In this document: in pieces, positions 16,869 through 25,201 of the stretch
Position numbering within the stretch: the first letter of the stretch is position 1
How the letters are laid out: each line of letters opens with the position of its first letter
Origin: JAIVGZ01 sp964552205
GTDB lineage: Bacteria; Pseudomonadota; Gammaproteobacteria; Natronospirales; JAIVGZ01
Assembly (NCBI GenBank): GCA_964552205.1
Contig: CAZKFT010000005.1
Span: 1 to 64,000, forward strand
Direction: 5' to 3'
DNA: 64,000 bases
Translations under genes and position numbers: made by a program
The notes under the pieces: generated by a model
Seen by the model: the letters and a program-made list of their open reading frames with translations, nothing else
Database searches by the model: none
What the model was told of the DNA's origin: nothing

Positions 16869-17461
16869 CTGCCTTCCATGTTGAGATGAAGATGACGGTC
16901 GCAGACGCGCTCGACCTGACGCTTGTCGTGGCTCACCCACACGACGGCGCGGTTTCCGCCGTCACGCCAGCGCCTCACCAAGGCTTCAATCCTGGTGGCA
17001 TTGTCGTCATCAAGATTGGCTGTGGGCTCATCCAGCAAAAGGACTTGAGGTCCGTGCGCCATGGCGCGCAACAGGGCCAGACGCTGCTTCTCGCCACTGG
17101 ACAAGCGCTCGATCTCCCACGCGGCGGCAGACTGGTTAAAGCCAACCTCTTCAAGGCGCAGATCTGCATCGGGTGGGAAATGTTTGCCCACCGTCGGCGC
17201 CCACCATTGGCTTTCTGCGGCGAGCAGGGTCACGCGGTGACGCCAATCGGAGGCCGGCATGTCGGCTTGCAAGACGCCGTCGAGCGCTATCGCGCCTTCA
17301 TGCGGGTCCAAGTCTGCCAGCGCCCGCAGGAGTTGGGATTTGCCGCTACCCGACGGCCCGGTGATGCATAGCGTCTCGCCTGCCGCCAGCTCGAAATCCA
17401 GAGGTCCCAGGTGTAGCCGCTTTAAACCAGTGACCTTGAGAAGGGGCTGGTCAGATGGCAT
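16856..17461 (-). CDS. ABC transporter ATP-binding protein (FetA-like)
   Basis: A 201-residue cytoplasmic ATPase. Walker A GPSGSGKSQLL is near residue 38, the signature LSSGEKQRLALLRA near residue 125, Walker B VLLLDEPTANLD near residue 148, and the H-loop VWVSHDKRQ near residue 180. Partner of the permease immediately downstream. ATG 17461 chosen because it overlaps the glnB 3' end by only 11 bases and the ABC fold starts just after it. Cotranscription with glnB is likely. Confidence 0.92.
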   Translation of the reverse strand: MPSDQPLLKVTGLKRLHLGPLDFELAAGETLCITGPSGSGKSQLLRALADLDPHEGAIALDGVLQADMPASDWRHRVTLLAAESQWWAPTVGKHFPPDADLRLEEVGFNQSAAAWEIERLSSGEKQRLALLRAMAHGPQVLLLDEPTANLDDDNATRIEALVRRWRDGGNRAVVWVSHDKRQVERVCDRHLHLNMEGRWAA

Positions 17462-17789
17462 CCGGCCCGGTCTCTCCGGTGCGGATCCTGATGGCTTGCT
17501 CGAGGTTGAACACGAAAATCTTGCCATCGCCAATCTTGCCGGTGCGTGCCGCACCGGAGATGGCCTCGATGACACGCTCGACCAGGTCGTCTGCGACCGC
17601 GAGCTCGATTTTCACTTTGGGCAGGAAATCGACGACATACTCCGCACCGCGGTACAGCTCTGTATGACCCTTCTGGCGACCGAAGCCCTTCACCTCAGTG
17701 ACAGTGATGCCCTGGATGCCGATTTCCGACAGGGCTTCGCGGACATCGTCCAGTTTGAAGGGTTTGATGATGGCGGAAATCATCTTCAT
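17451..17789 (-). CDS. glnB: Nitrogen regulatory protein PII (GlnB type)
   Basis: A 112-residue trimeric signal protein that senses ATP/ADP and 2-oxoglutarate and controls GlnE, NtrB and other targets. It begins MKMISAIIKPFKLDDVREAL, has the T-loop GRQKGHTELYRGAEY with uridylylation site Tyr51, and the B-loop AARTGKIGDGKIF. The C-terminus RIRTGETGPDAI is closer to GlnB than to GlnK. No amtB is nearby; instead it leads an ABC transporter string. Confidence 0.95.
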   Translation of the reverse strand: MKMISAIIKPFKLDDVREALSEIGIQGITVTEVKGFGRQKGHTELYRGAEYVVDFLPKVKIELAVADDLVERVIEAISGAARTGKIGDGKIFVFNLEQAIRIRTGETGPDAI

Positions 17790-17836
17790 GGACCGGCTCC
17801 GGTGACAGGTGCGGGGCTATTCTAGCATTCCGACCG

Positions 17837-17864
17837 GTGACAAACGCTGGGGCAGGCGTACACT
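17837..17864 (+). promoter_or_regulatory. Promoter for ubiK with start-proximal -10
   Basis: GTGACA (17837-17842, five of six matches) is separated by 16 bases from TACACT (17859-17864, four of six). The predicted transcription start, about 17871-17873, coincides with the ubiK ATG at 17873, suggesting a leaderless message. Confidence 0.5.
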
Positions 17865-17872
17865 GTAGAGCC

Positions 17873-18157
17873 ATGATAGACACCAAAAAGCTCGATGAGA
17901 TTGCCCGCAGGCTGGCCGAAGTCGTACCGCCGGGTGTGAAGGCTGTGCGCGACGACATGGAGAAGAACTTCCGCAGCGTCCTGCAGTCTGCTTTCAGCCG
18001 CATGGACCTGGTGACCCGCGAGGAGTTCGAGGTGCAGCAGGCCTTGTTGTCGCGTACCCGCGAAAAACTGGACGAGTTGGTACACCGTCTGGCTGAACTT
18101 GAAGGCGAGCTTGGCGCGAGCGCGCCACCGAAGCGGCGCAAGACCACGAAAACCTGA
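17873..18157 (+). CDS. ubiK: Ubiquinone biosynthesis accessory factor UbiK
   Basis: A 94-residue member of the BMFP/YqiC family that helps assemble the late ubiquinone biosynthesis complex with UbiJ. The pattern is typical: MIDTKKLDEIARRLAEVVP, a central LVTREEFEVQQALLSRTREKL segment and a C-terminal coiled coil ending in a basic tail (PPKRRKTTKT). An in-frame ATG at 17837 would add 12 residues unlike the family. A PRomoter-like -10 ends 8 bases before the ATG. Confidence 0.92.
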   Translation: MIDTKKLDEIARRLAEVVPPGVKAVRDDMEKNFRSVLQSAFSRMDLVTREEFEVQQALLSRTREKLDELVHRLAELEGELGASAPPKRRKTTKT

Positions 18158-18184
18158 GCGCGCCCACAGCGCAGGGAGGCAAGG

Positions 18185-19690
18185 ATGCCACTCGCTACAG
18201 TCCACACGCGTGCAGCGTCGGGTTTGCGCGCAGCCCCGGTCACCGTCGAGGTGCAGCTCACTGGCGGCGAGTTCCGCACATCCATCGTCGGCCTCACCGA
18301 GACCGCTGTGAAGGAAGCAAGTTTCCGCGTCCGTGCCGCGATGCGCCACACCGGATTCGAACTTCCTTCCGGCCACATCATCGTCCACCTCGCACCCGCC
18401 GACCTGCCCAAGTCCGGAGGGCGATTCGATCTGCCCATCGCCCTCGGCATACTCGCCGCCTCCGGTCAGCTCTCGCGCACGGCACTGGAAGGGTATGAGT
18501 TCATCGGTGAGTTGGGGCTGGGCGGCGAGTTGCGAGCAGTGCGCGGCGTGTTGCCGAGTGCCGCCGCCGTGCAATCCTGCGCCCGCTCCTTGGTATTACC
18601 CGATGCCAACGCAGATGAGGCCGCGCTGGTGCCCGGGCTGGCGGTGCATGGCGCGGGCTCACTGAGTGCCGTCGTCGAGCACCTCACGGGGCGGGCACAC
18701 ATTCAATGCGCTCCCCCGGCAGAACGCGCGAGTGTCATCGCCAATGAAGACCTCGCGGATGTCCGTGGCCAAGCCCAAGCGCGCCGCGCCTTGGAGGTGA
18801 CCGCAGCCGGGCATCACAACCTGCTTTTCATAGGACCACCCGGAACCGGCAAAAGCATGCTGGCCCACCGCTTGCCGGGTATCCTGCCGGCCGCCACGGA
18901 CGCCGAGGCTTTGGAAATCGCGGCCATGGCCTCGCTTGCTGGCACCGGGGCAGACCTCGCCCGGACCTGGGGCATCCGCCCGTTTCGCGCACCGCATCAC
19001 AGTGCGTCCAATATTGCTTTGGTGGGTGGGGGCAGCACACCACGCCCGGGCGAAGTCTCATTGGCACATCACGGCGTGTTGTTCCTCGATGAACTGCCGG
19101 AGTTCCAGCGACGCACGCTGGAAGCACTGCGTGAACCGGTGGAGACAGGTGTGATTGCGGTGTCGCGTGCCGCACGCCAGGTCGAGTTTCCGGCGCGCTT
19201 CCTGCTCGTCGCAGCCATGAACCCCTGCCCATGCGGATATCTCGCCGACCCGAGTGGGCGATGTCGTTGCACTTCGGACCAGATTGAGCGCTACCGCGCG
19301 CGGCTCTCGGGGCCGCTCATCGACCGCATAGACCTGCAGGTGGAAGTGCCGCGCCCGCCATCGCATGCACTCAACAACTCCCAAGAAAAGGAAGAAGACA
19401 GCGCGACGGTCAGAGCGCGGGTAGAACAAACACGCGTCGTCCAGCTCGAACGACAGGGGTGCGCCAACGCACTGCTGTCCGGGAAGTCACTGGAGCGACA
19501 CTGCAAACCCACTGCAGATGCGCAGCAGTTGTTGGTCCAAGCCATTGACCGGCTGGGCTTGTCGGCACGCGCCTACCATCGCGTACTCAAAGTGGCGCGC
19601 ACCATCGCCGACCTCGCCGGTGAAGCGGTGATTGCCAAGGCCCATGTGGCCGAGGCAATCACCTATCGTCGCCTGGATCGCCGCTATTGA
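18185..19690 (+). CDS. comM: ComM/YifB family Mg-chelatase-like AAA+ ATPase
   Basis: A 501-residue hexameric branch-migration helicase that promotes integration of incoming DNA during natural transformation. Order: N-terminal ChlI/Lon-like domain (about 1-170; VTVEVQLTGGEF, IVGLTETAVKE), AAA+ core with Walker A IGPPGTGKSML (about residue 217), Walker B VLFLDELPEF, Cys-rich MNPCPCGYL ... GRCRCT metal site, and a C-terminal helical domain. A strong GGGAGG site precedes ATG 18185. The 3' end overlaps the convergent S9 peptidase gene by 7 bases. Confidence 0.95.
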   Translation: MPLATVHTRAASGLRAAPVTVEVQLTGGEFRTSIVGLTETAVKEASFRVRAAMRHTGFELPSGHIIVHLAPADLPKSGGRFDLPIALGILAASGQLSRTALEGYEFIGELGLGGELRAVRGVLPSAAAVQSCARSLVLPDANADEAALVPGLAVHGAGSLSAVVEHLTGRAHIQCAPPAERASVIANEDLADVRGQAQARRALEVTAAGHHNLLFIGPPGTGKSMLAHRLPGILPAATDAEALEIAAMASLAGTGADLARTWGIRPFRAPHHSASNIALVGGGSTPRPGEVSLAHHGVLFLDELPEFQRRTLEALREPVETGVIAVSRAARQVEFPARFLLVAAMNPCPCGYLADPSGRCRCTSDQIERYRARLSGPLIDRIDLQVEVPRPPSHALNNSQEKEEDSATVRARVEQTRVVQLERQGCANALLSGKSLERHCKPTADAQQLLVQAIDRLGLSARAYHRVLKVARTIADLAGEAVIAKAHVAEAITYRRLDRRY

Positions 19691-22083
19691 AGGTGCTCGT
19701 CGAACAGCATGAAGATGCGGCGATACTCATCCAGCCAACTGGATGGTTCGATGAAGCCATGGTCTTCCATCGGGTAGATGGCGGTCTCGAAATGCTCGGT
19801 CTTGCCGAGCTCGATGAGTCGCTGCACCAAGCGCACCACATCCTTGAACAACACATTGGTGTCCACCATCGGCGCCAGAATCAGCAACGGCTTGTTCAGC
19901 CCCTCTGCATACTCGATGGGTGAGCTGCGGCTGTAGGCCTCCGGGTCCACTTCCGGCGTGTTGAGGATGTTCGAGGTATACAGATGGTGGTAGTACGCCC
20001 AATCGCTCACCGGGCGCAAGGCCGCGCCTGCTGCGAACATGTCCGGCTCCAGGAACAGGCCCATGAACGCGAGGAAGCCACCGTAGGAACCGCCGTAAAT
20101 GCCGACGCGTGCCGGGTCAGCATTGCGCTCGCGGGCGAGCCAGGCGATGCCATCCTTGAAGTCCTGCAACTCGGGTCGGCCCATGTCGCGATACACCGCC
20201 GTGCGCCAGTCACGGCCATAGCCGGCGGAGGCGCGGAAATCCATATCAATCACGATGTAGCCGCGCTCGATGAGATAGGTATGGAACATGAACTCGCGGA
20301 AGTAGCTCGAGAAGCCGAAGTGCACGTTCTGCAGGTATCCCGCCCCGTGCGCAAACATGACCACCGGGTATTTCTCCGCGCGCTCCGCATCGTAGTCACG
20401 CGGGTAGTACACACGGGTATAGACCGACCGGCCACGCACATGCGTGGAGGGCACGGCGACGGTTTCCGGGACTGCCCATGGGTAGCTGAGGAACTCCGCG
20501 CTCATGGAGTTCGTGAGCTGTCGTACTTCTGCGGCAGGTGCAATGGCCTGAACGAAGAGTTCGTTGTTGCGCAGGGGAGATGAGCTGGTCAGGAGTAGCT
20601 GGGTTTCGTCAGGGGACAATGCGTAATTGGTGCGGCCATTGAGATGGGTGAGGCGCTCGATGTTGCCGCCACCCACTGCCACGCGGTACACCTCGTGGAT
20701 GCCGGGATGCTCTGCATTCGCGCTAAAGAAGAAGTGTTGCCCGTCCCGGGTCAGGTTCGGGTTGGAGACTTCGAAGTTTCCGCGAGTGAGCGCGCGGGCA
20801 CGACGGTCGCGCGGACCCCGCACATAGAGATGGGAATAACCCGATTCTTCGGAGAGATACCAGAGTGTCTGGTTGTCGTTCAGCCAGCCGAAATCGTTGA
20901 ACCAGAAGAAGTCGCGGCTGGTGTACCAATTGACCCAGGCCTCATCAGTGAGGCGATGTCGGGTATTGATGGCGAAATCCGTGGTCTCGATGGACAGCAA
21001 CCAGCGGTCCTTGTTGTCCACGGAGCGCACCATCAAGGCAACACGGGCGGCATCCGCCGACCACACGCCGCCCATGGTGACGACGGGGCGATTACCTTCC
21101 AATGCGGGTTTTCCAGCGGCGGACCGGAGGCGGCGCAACGGGTCGTCCTTGATACCGGGCAGCACGGACATGTCCAGGTCAACTTTGGACCCGGAGGCAA
21201 GGTCGAGGATGGCGAACTCATGCGGACCTGGTTCGCCGTCACCGACAAAGGGGCGCACCGGTCTGTTCTCGGTGGTGCCGTCGTTGGTGATGAAGAACGG
21301 AACCGTGTCGCGCCTCGGGCCATTGCGCGGCGAAGCCATGGTGGCGACCAGCAGCCAGCGGCCGTTTGGGGACAGCTCAGCGGTCACCAGTTGGCGGTTC
21401 TCACCAAGATAGAAGGGGCGTGAGGGGCGTCCGGCGTCCCTGTCAATCTCCACCGTCCCGCGAGTGCGTGCATCCGCTTCTCGCTGTTGGCGCTCAGCGA
21501 TGACGCTGATCAGCCGACGCTGTTGTTCTGCCATGTAGCCGCTGGCCGGTTGGCGGGCGGTGGGGTCGCTCTCGAAACGGATTTCCGCGATGCGCTCGAG
21601 TGTGCCGGTGTCGAGGTTGTACGCATGGAATGCGCTTCCTGCGCGAACGGCAATGCGACCATCGAGCAGAAACTTCGGTGAGACATAGCCTGCAGCGGTT
21701 CGGGTGAGCTGGCGGATGGTGCCGGTACCCAGATCCTGGACATAGAGATCGCCGTGGCGCACGAAGGCCCGCAATGTGCGGTCGGCATTGAAGTCGCCGC
21801 TGCTCGTGCCGTGGGACGCCAGGTGTTCGAGCTCGACCACTTCTGCCTCACCCGTGGCCAGCGGGATGCGCCATAGGTCGTCCACGCGCTCACCGATGCG
21901 TTTCTTGGTGTAGTACACCGCACTGCCGTCCTGCGCCCAGTAGGCGTCGCGGGGCGGCGTACCCATCCAATCCGGGTCGGCCATGATGCGTTCGAGCGTC
22001 ATGGGTTCCGGTGAGGCGTGTACCGGCAGTGCAAAACTGAGCAACAGCAGAATGCTGCCGACGAGAGTCGTGATGGTTCGCAT
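19684..22083 (-). CDS. Secreted S9 prolyl-oligopeptidase-family peptidase
   Basis: A 799-residue exported serine peptidase. A signal peptide (about 1-23, ending PVHAS) leads into a beta-propeller of about 500 residues (DPP-IV/acylaminoacyl type) and a C-terminal alpha/beta hydrolase domain. The triad is visible: Ser666 in GGSYGG, Asp741 in PMVDTN and His775 in EDHGF. It would cleave peptides in the periplasm or outside. It is the last gene of a six-gene hydrolase string, 9 bases after the Cys/Met PLP enzyme. Confidence 0.93.
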   Translation of the reverse strand: MRTITTLVGSILLLLSFALPVHASPEPMTLERIMADPDWMGTPPRDAYWAQDGSAVYYTKKRIGERVDDLWRIPLATGEAEVVELEHLASHGTSSGDFNADRTLRAFVRHGDLYVQDLGTGTIRQLTRTAAGYVSPKFLLDGRIAVRAGSAFHAYNLDTGTLERIAEIRFESDPTARQPASGYMAEQQRRLISVIAERQQREADARTRGTVEIDRDAGRPSRPFYLGENRQLVTAELSPNGRWLLVATMASPRNGPRRDTVPFFITNDGTTENRPVRPFVGDGEPGPHEFAILDLASGSKVDLDMSVLPGIKDDPLRRLRSAAGKPALEGNRPVVTMGGVWSADAARVALMVRSVDNKDRWLLSIETTDFAINTRHRLTDEAWVNWYTSRDFFWFNDFGWLNDNQTLWYLSEESGYSHLYVRGPRDRRARALTRGNFEVSNPNLTRDGQHFFFSANAEHPGIHEVYRVAVGGGNIERLTHLNGRTNYALSPDETQLLLTSSSPLRNNELFVQAIAPAAEVRQLTNSMSAEFLSYPWAVPETVAVPSTHVRGRSVYTRVYYPRDYDAERAEKYPVVMFAHGAGYLQNVHFGFSSYFREFMFHTYLIERGYIVIDMDFRASAGYGRDWRTAVYRDMGRPELQDFKDGIAWLARERNADPARVGIYGGSYGGFLAFMGLFLEPDMFAAGAALRPVSDWAYYHHLYTSNILNTPEVDPEAYSRSSPIEYAEGLNKPLLILAPMVDTNVLFKDVVRLVQRLIELGKTEHFETAIYPMEDHGFIEPSSWLDEYRRIFMLFDEHLQ

Positions 22084-22092
22084 GGTTATCCC

Positions 22093-23226
22093 CTATTTGT
22101 GGCTGTGTTTCAGTGCCTGCTCAAGATCCTCGCGCAGGTCGTCAAAATGTTCTATGCCCACCGACAGACGCAAGAGGCCCGGCGGCGTAGGCGTATCCGG
22201 GGGTTCTCCCGAGTACCGGTGTTCAATAAGACTCTCCACGCTGCCCAGACTGGTCGCGTGCAAGAACAAACGGGTCGCGTTGGCAGTCGCCAATGCCTCA
22301 GCCGCGCTCGCCAGTTGGAATGACACCATCCCGCCCCCAGCCGACATCTGCTCGCGCGCAATCTCACCCTGCTCGCCCTCAGCGAGGAACGGATAGTGCA
22401 CGCTACGGACGCGCGGGTGCGCCTTCAACCATTCAGCAAGACGCAAGGCATTTTCGCTTTGCGTCCGCACGCGCAAAGCGAGCGTGGAAATGCCGCGCAT
22501 CACCATATAGCAGTCAAAGGGTGCCGGGACCGCTCCACAGGTCATCTGGATGGCGCGTAACCGCTCCAAGAGCTCTTTGGACTCGCGCACCACGAGAATG
22601 CCGCCGAGGACATCGCTGTGGCCGCCGAGGTATTTGGTGCTGGAGTGCATCACGAAGTCGATGCCGTGGCGGAAGGGTTGTTGCAGAACTGGGGTGGCGA
22701 AGGTGTTGTCGCAGGCCGTCACCGCACCCACCGAACGAGCACGCTGGACCACCGCTTCCAGGTCCATCACTTTCAACAAGGGGTTCGAGGGTGTTTCCGT
22801 CCACACCAGTTTGGTGTCATCACGGATGGCATCCAGCGCATCCTTTCCGGTGAAGTCCACCAGCGAGACCTCGATGCCGTTGGGTCGCAGCACATCCGCG
22901 ACCAGCCGCAGCACGCCGACATAAGCATCCTTGGTGACGACGACATGGTCGCCTGCGCGGAACAGTTGGAACACTGCGTGGACCGCGGCCATGCCGGACC
23001 CGAACGCGCACGCACCAATGCCACCCTCAAGATTCGTCAGGCAATGTTCCAGGGAGCGACGGTTGGGATTGTCGTAACGGCTGTATTTGTATCCTGTAGA
23101 AAACCCGCCTTCGGCGTCGCGCGCATACGTGCTCGCGAGATACAGAGGCGTGACGACTGCGCCGGTGTCCTCATCTGGCGCTCGACCGGCATGCACGGAC
23201 CGCGTTTCGATATGAGGTGTCTTCAA
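22093..23226 (-). CDS. Cys/Met metabolism PLP-dependent enzyme (cystathionine gamma-synthase/lyase family)
   Basis: A fold I PLP enzyme of about 377 residues. Motifs: tetramer-interface segment SRYDNPNRRSLE around residue 60, VWTETPSNPLLKVMDLEAV with the PLP Asp in the next turn (ACDNTFATP), and the PLP Lys in MHSSTKYLGGHSD. The exact reaction (cystathionine gamma-synthase, gamma-lyase, or homocysteine synthase) is not decided by sequence. I prefer TTG 23226 as start: it overlaps the TPR gene stop (TTGA), has GGAG 7 bases upstream and gives the natural N-terminus; GTG 23256 is the alternative. Confidence 0.9.
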   Translation of the reverse strand: MKTPHIETRSVHAGRAPDEDTGAVVTPLYLASTYARDAEGGFSTGYKYSRYDNPNRRSLEHCLTNLEGGIGACAFGSGMAAVHAVFQLFRAGDHVVVTKDAYVGVLRLVADVLRPNGIEVSLVDFTGKDALDAIRDDTKLVWTETPSNPLLKVMDLEAVVQRARSVGAVTACDNTFATPVLQQPFRHGIDFVMHSSTKYLGGHSDVLGGILVVRESKELLERLRAIQMTCGAVPAPFDCYMVMRGISTLALRVRTQSENALRLAEWLKAHPRVRSVHYPFLAEGEQGEIAREQMSAGGGMVSFQLASAAEALATANATRLFLHATSLGSVESLIEHRYSGEPPDTPTPPGLLRLSVGIEHFDDLREDLEQALKHSHK

Positions 23227-24176
23227 CAGGTGGCTCCGCTTGCTTGGGCGGCGCACTCGCGGGCGGTCGCGACCAGACCCTTGGCCAGCTCATGGTCCGG
23301 GTCGAGTTGGAGCGCGGCCTGGAATCGGCCATAGGCATCGGCCCCGCGGCCCTGCTTCAGGTACACCTCACCGAGCCGGGTATTCGCCCAGGCGAGCGAG
23401 GGCTCATTGCGCACTGGCGTGTGGCCAAGATAACGCTCGAGCGCTGCGGCGCCGGCCTCCAGATGTTGGCCTGACATCACGGCCGTGCGCCCGATTTGGT
23501 ACCAGGCCATCCAGAGTTTCTCATCATCGGCGACAGCTGCCGTGAAGGCCTCATGGGCACAGGCCCAGTCCTCAGCGCGTTGGCACATGAACCCGAGCTC
23601 TCCCAGCAGCGGCGCGCGGGTCTCCGCATCGTCCGGGGTCTTGGCAACAGCCTGCTGTAGTTCAGCCACAGCGCCGGGAAAGTCACTGTCCATGGCCGCC
23701 AGAGAGGCCGCGGCACGGTGGCCCATAACAACATCGCGCCGCGCGATCTCCGCGGCTTCCGCGCGCGCCTTGGCTTTGTCACCGCCAGCGATGCCCGGTG
23801 CCTGTGCGTAGTAACTCATCAGCGAGAAACGCGCTTGGAGGTGGCTGGGGTCCAGTTCTACGGCGCGTTCCCAGGCGCGTCGCATCCGTCCCGCGGCCCG
23901 CATCTGGCCCAGTGCGTTACGGTTTCCAATGTGTGCTGCCTCGGCATTCCCCAGAAGGAAATGGAGTTCTGCGTTGTTGCGGTCGGTGCGGATGGCGCGC
24001 TCCAGAATCTCGATGGCTTGCTCGGCCTGCCCTGCCTCCAGCGCTGCGGTGGCCTGTTCTTTAGCGGATTGGTTCGCTGCAAGCGGGCCGAATGAAATCA
24101 GAAGGGCGAACATCAGCATTCGCGGCCAGAGGGCCGCTCCCACAGGCTGTGCCGTTCCCACGGAATAGGTATTCAT
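23223..24176 (-). CDS. Secreted TPR-repeat protein
   Basis: A 317-residue protein with an N-terminal hydrophobic export signal (about residues 15-33, ending PLAAN) and TPR-like helical repeats, for example AALEAGQAEQAIEILERAIRT and a C-terminal repeat GRFQAALQLDPDHELAKGL. No enzymatic domain. Tetratricopeptide repeats suggest a scaffolding role in the periplasm. It overlaps the esterase stop (ATGA at 24173-24176) and the downstream PLP enzyme start. Confidence 0.82.
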   Translation of the reverse strand: MNTYSVGTAQPVGAALWPRMLMFALLISFGPLAANQSAKEQATAALEAGQAEQAIEILERAIRTDRNNAELHFLLGNAEAAHIGNRNALGQMRAAGRMRRAWERAVELDPSHLQARFSLMSYYAQAPGIAGGDKAKARAEAAEIARRDVVMGHRAAASLAAMDSDFPGAVAELQQAVAKTPDDAETRAPLLGELGFMCQRAEDWACAHEAFTAAVADDEKLWMAWYQIGRTAVMSGQHLEAGAAALERYLGHTPVRNEPSLAWANTRLGEVYLKQGRGADAYGRFQAALQLDPDHELAKGLVATARECAAQASGATC

Positions 24177-25201
24177 TGGAGTGCCCAGTAGAGGAAGGGA
24201 AGTGATTTGTCCATTCGGTAGTCCACCCCGGAGTGGTCATCAGGGAATTCTTCGTAAGTATGACGGATGCCGTGGCCCGCAAGTTCCCTGGACAGCTGAC
24301 GACTTCCGAACTGGATGTGGTACTGGTCGCGATCGCCGCAATCCATGTAGATACCGCGCAGGGATTTGAGATTGGCGACATGGCGCGCAACCATGCGCAC
24401 GGGATCGTGTTTCAGCCACCGGCGCCAGCGCGTTTCGTCCACCTCACAGGTCCAGGGGTCGAAGGGCAGGTGAAAGCCAAGCGGGGCCTTTGGGTCCGGG
24501 TCGTAAGTCGCCGCCATGCATATGCCCATAAGGGCGTGGATGTCGCGACCGCTCACTTTGCGTTTCTTCCAGAAGGCCTTCAGAAATTTGAGGACATCGC
24601 CGTCGTACTGCGTCAGCGTAGCGGCAACATTCGGAAAGTCCGAGCGGTACACGAGGTCGAACCCTGCATCTCCGGAGTGGTTGGCGATGGCACCCCAGTA
24701 CTTCGCGTACTTCATGCCGTGGACCATCGCACCATATCCCCCGGAGGACTTTCCGAACACACCGCGGTGCTCGCGCGCTGCCAGCGTACGGAGTTCGCTG
24801 TCCACGAACGGAATGAGTTCGCGGGTCAGATAGTCCGCATACGGGCCGATGGCGGAGGAGTTGATGTACTGATTGCCACCGAGACTGGTGAAGCAATCCG
24901 GGAACACCACGATGGCAGGCCCCATGGCCTGCTCATGGATGAGCCGATCCAGGCGCTCGGGGACATTCTCGTCGAAAGCCTGCCAGTTGGTGTGCTTGGG
25001 CCCTGCGCCGGTGTAACCGACCAAGTCCCAGAGTTGTACAAAGCGGTGGCCTTTCAGGCGGTCATAATCCGCTGGCAGGTACACGGTGACCCGCCGTGTG
25101 GCTGGGTCACCCAGCGGGTTGTCGCGCAACAACCTCGACCCATGTTCCAGCGTGACGACGCGTCCTTGCTTCGCCCTGCGTACCGGCCTGATTCTTTTCA
25201 T
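24173..25201 (-). CDS. Alpha/beta hydrolase, esterase D / enterochelin esterase-like
   Basis: A 342-residue hydrolase of the putative-esterase (Fes/esterase D) family. It lacks a clear signal peptide. After a beta-rich N-terminus (RRVTVYLPADYD) come the oxyanion region AIVVFPDCFTSLGGNQYIN and the nucleophile elbow GKSSGGYGAM around residue 150. The C-terminal His is likely in EFPDDHSGVDYR. Substrate unknown. Its start overlaps the M28 stop by 4 bases (25198-25201). Confidence 0.85.
   Translation of the reverse strand: MKRIRPVRRAKQGRVVTLEHGSRLLRDNPLGDPATRRVTVYLPADYDRLKGHRFVQLWDLVGYTGAGPKHTNWQAFDENVPERLDRLIHEQAMGPAIVVFPDCFTSLGGNQYINSSAIGPYADYLTRELIPFVDSELRTLAAREHRGVFGKSSGGYGAMVHGMKYAKYWGAIANHSGDAGFDLVYRSDFPNVAATLTQYDGDVLKFLKAFWKKRKVSGRDIHALMGICMAATYDPDPKAPLGFHLPFDPWTCEVDETRWRRWLKHDPVRMVARHVANLKSLRGIYMDCGDRDQYHIQFGSRQLSRELAGHGIRHTYEEFPDDHSGVDYRMDKSLPFLYWALQ

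Noticed and set aside
17695..18574. Two minus-strand frames of about 250 codons opposite ubiK and comM
   Set aside because: Opposite a recognised ubiK and the comM 5' end; no recognisable protein features.
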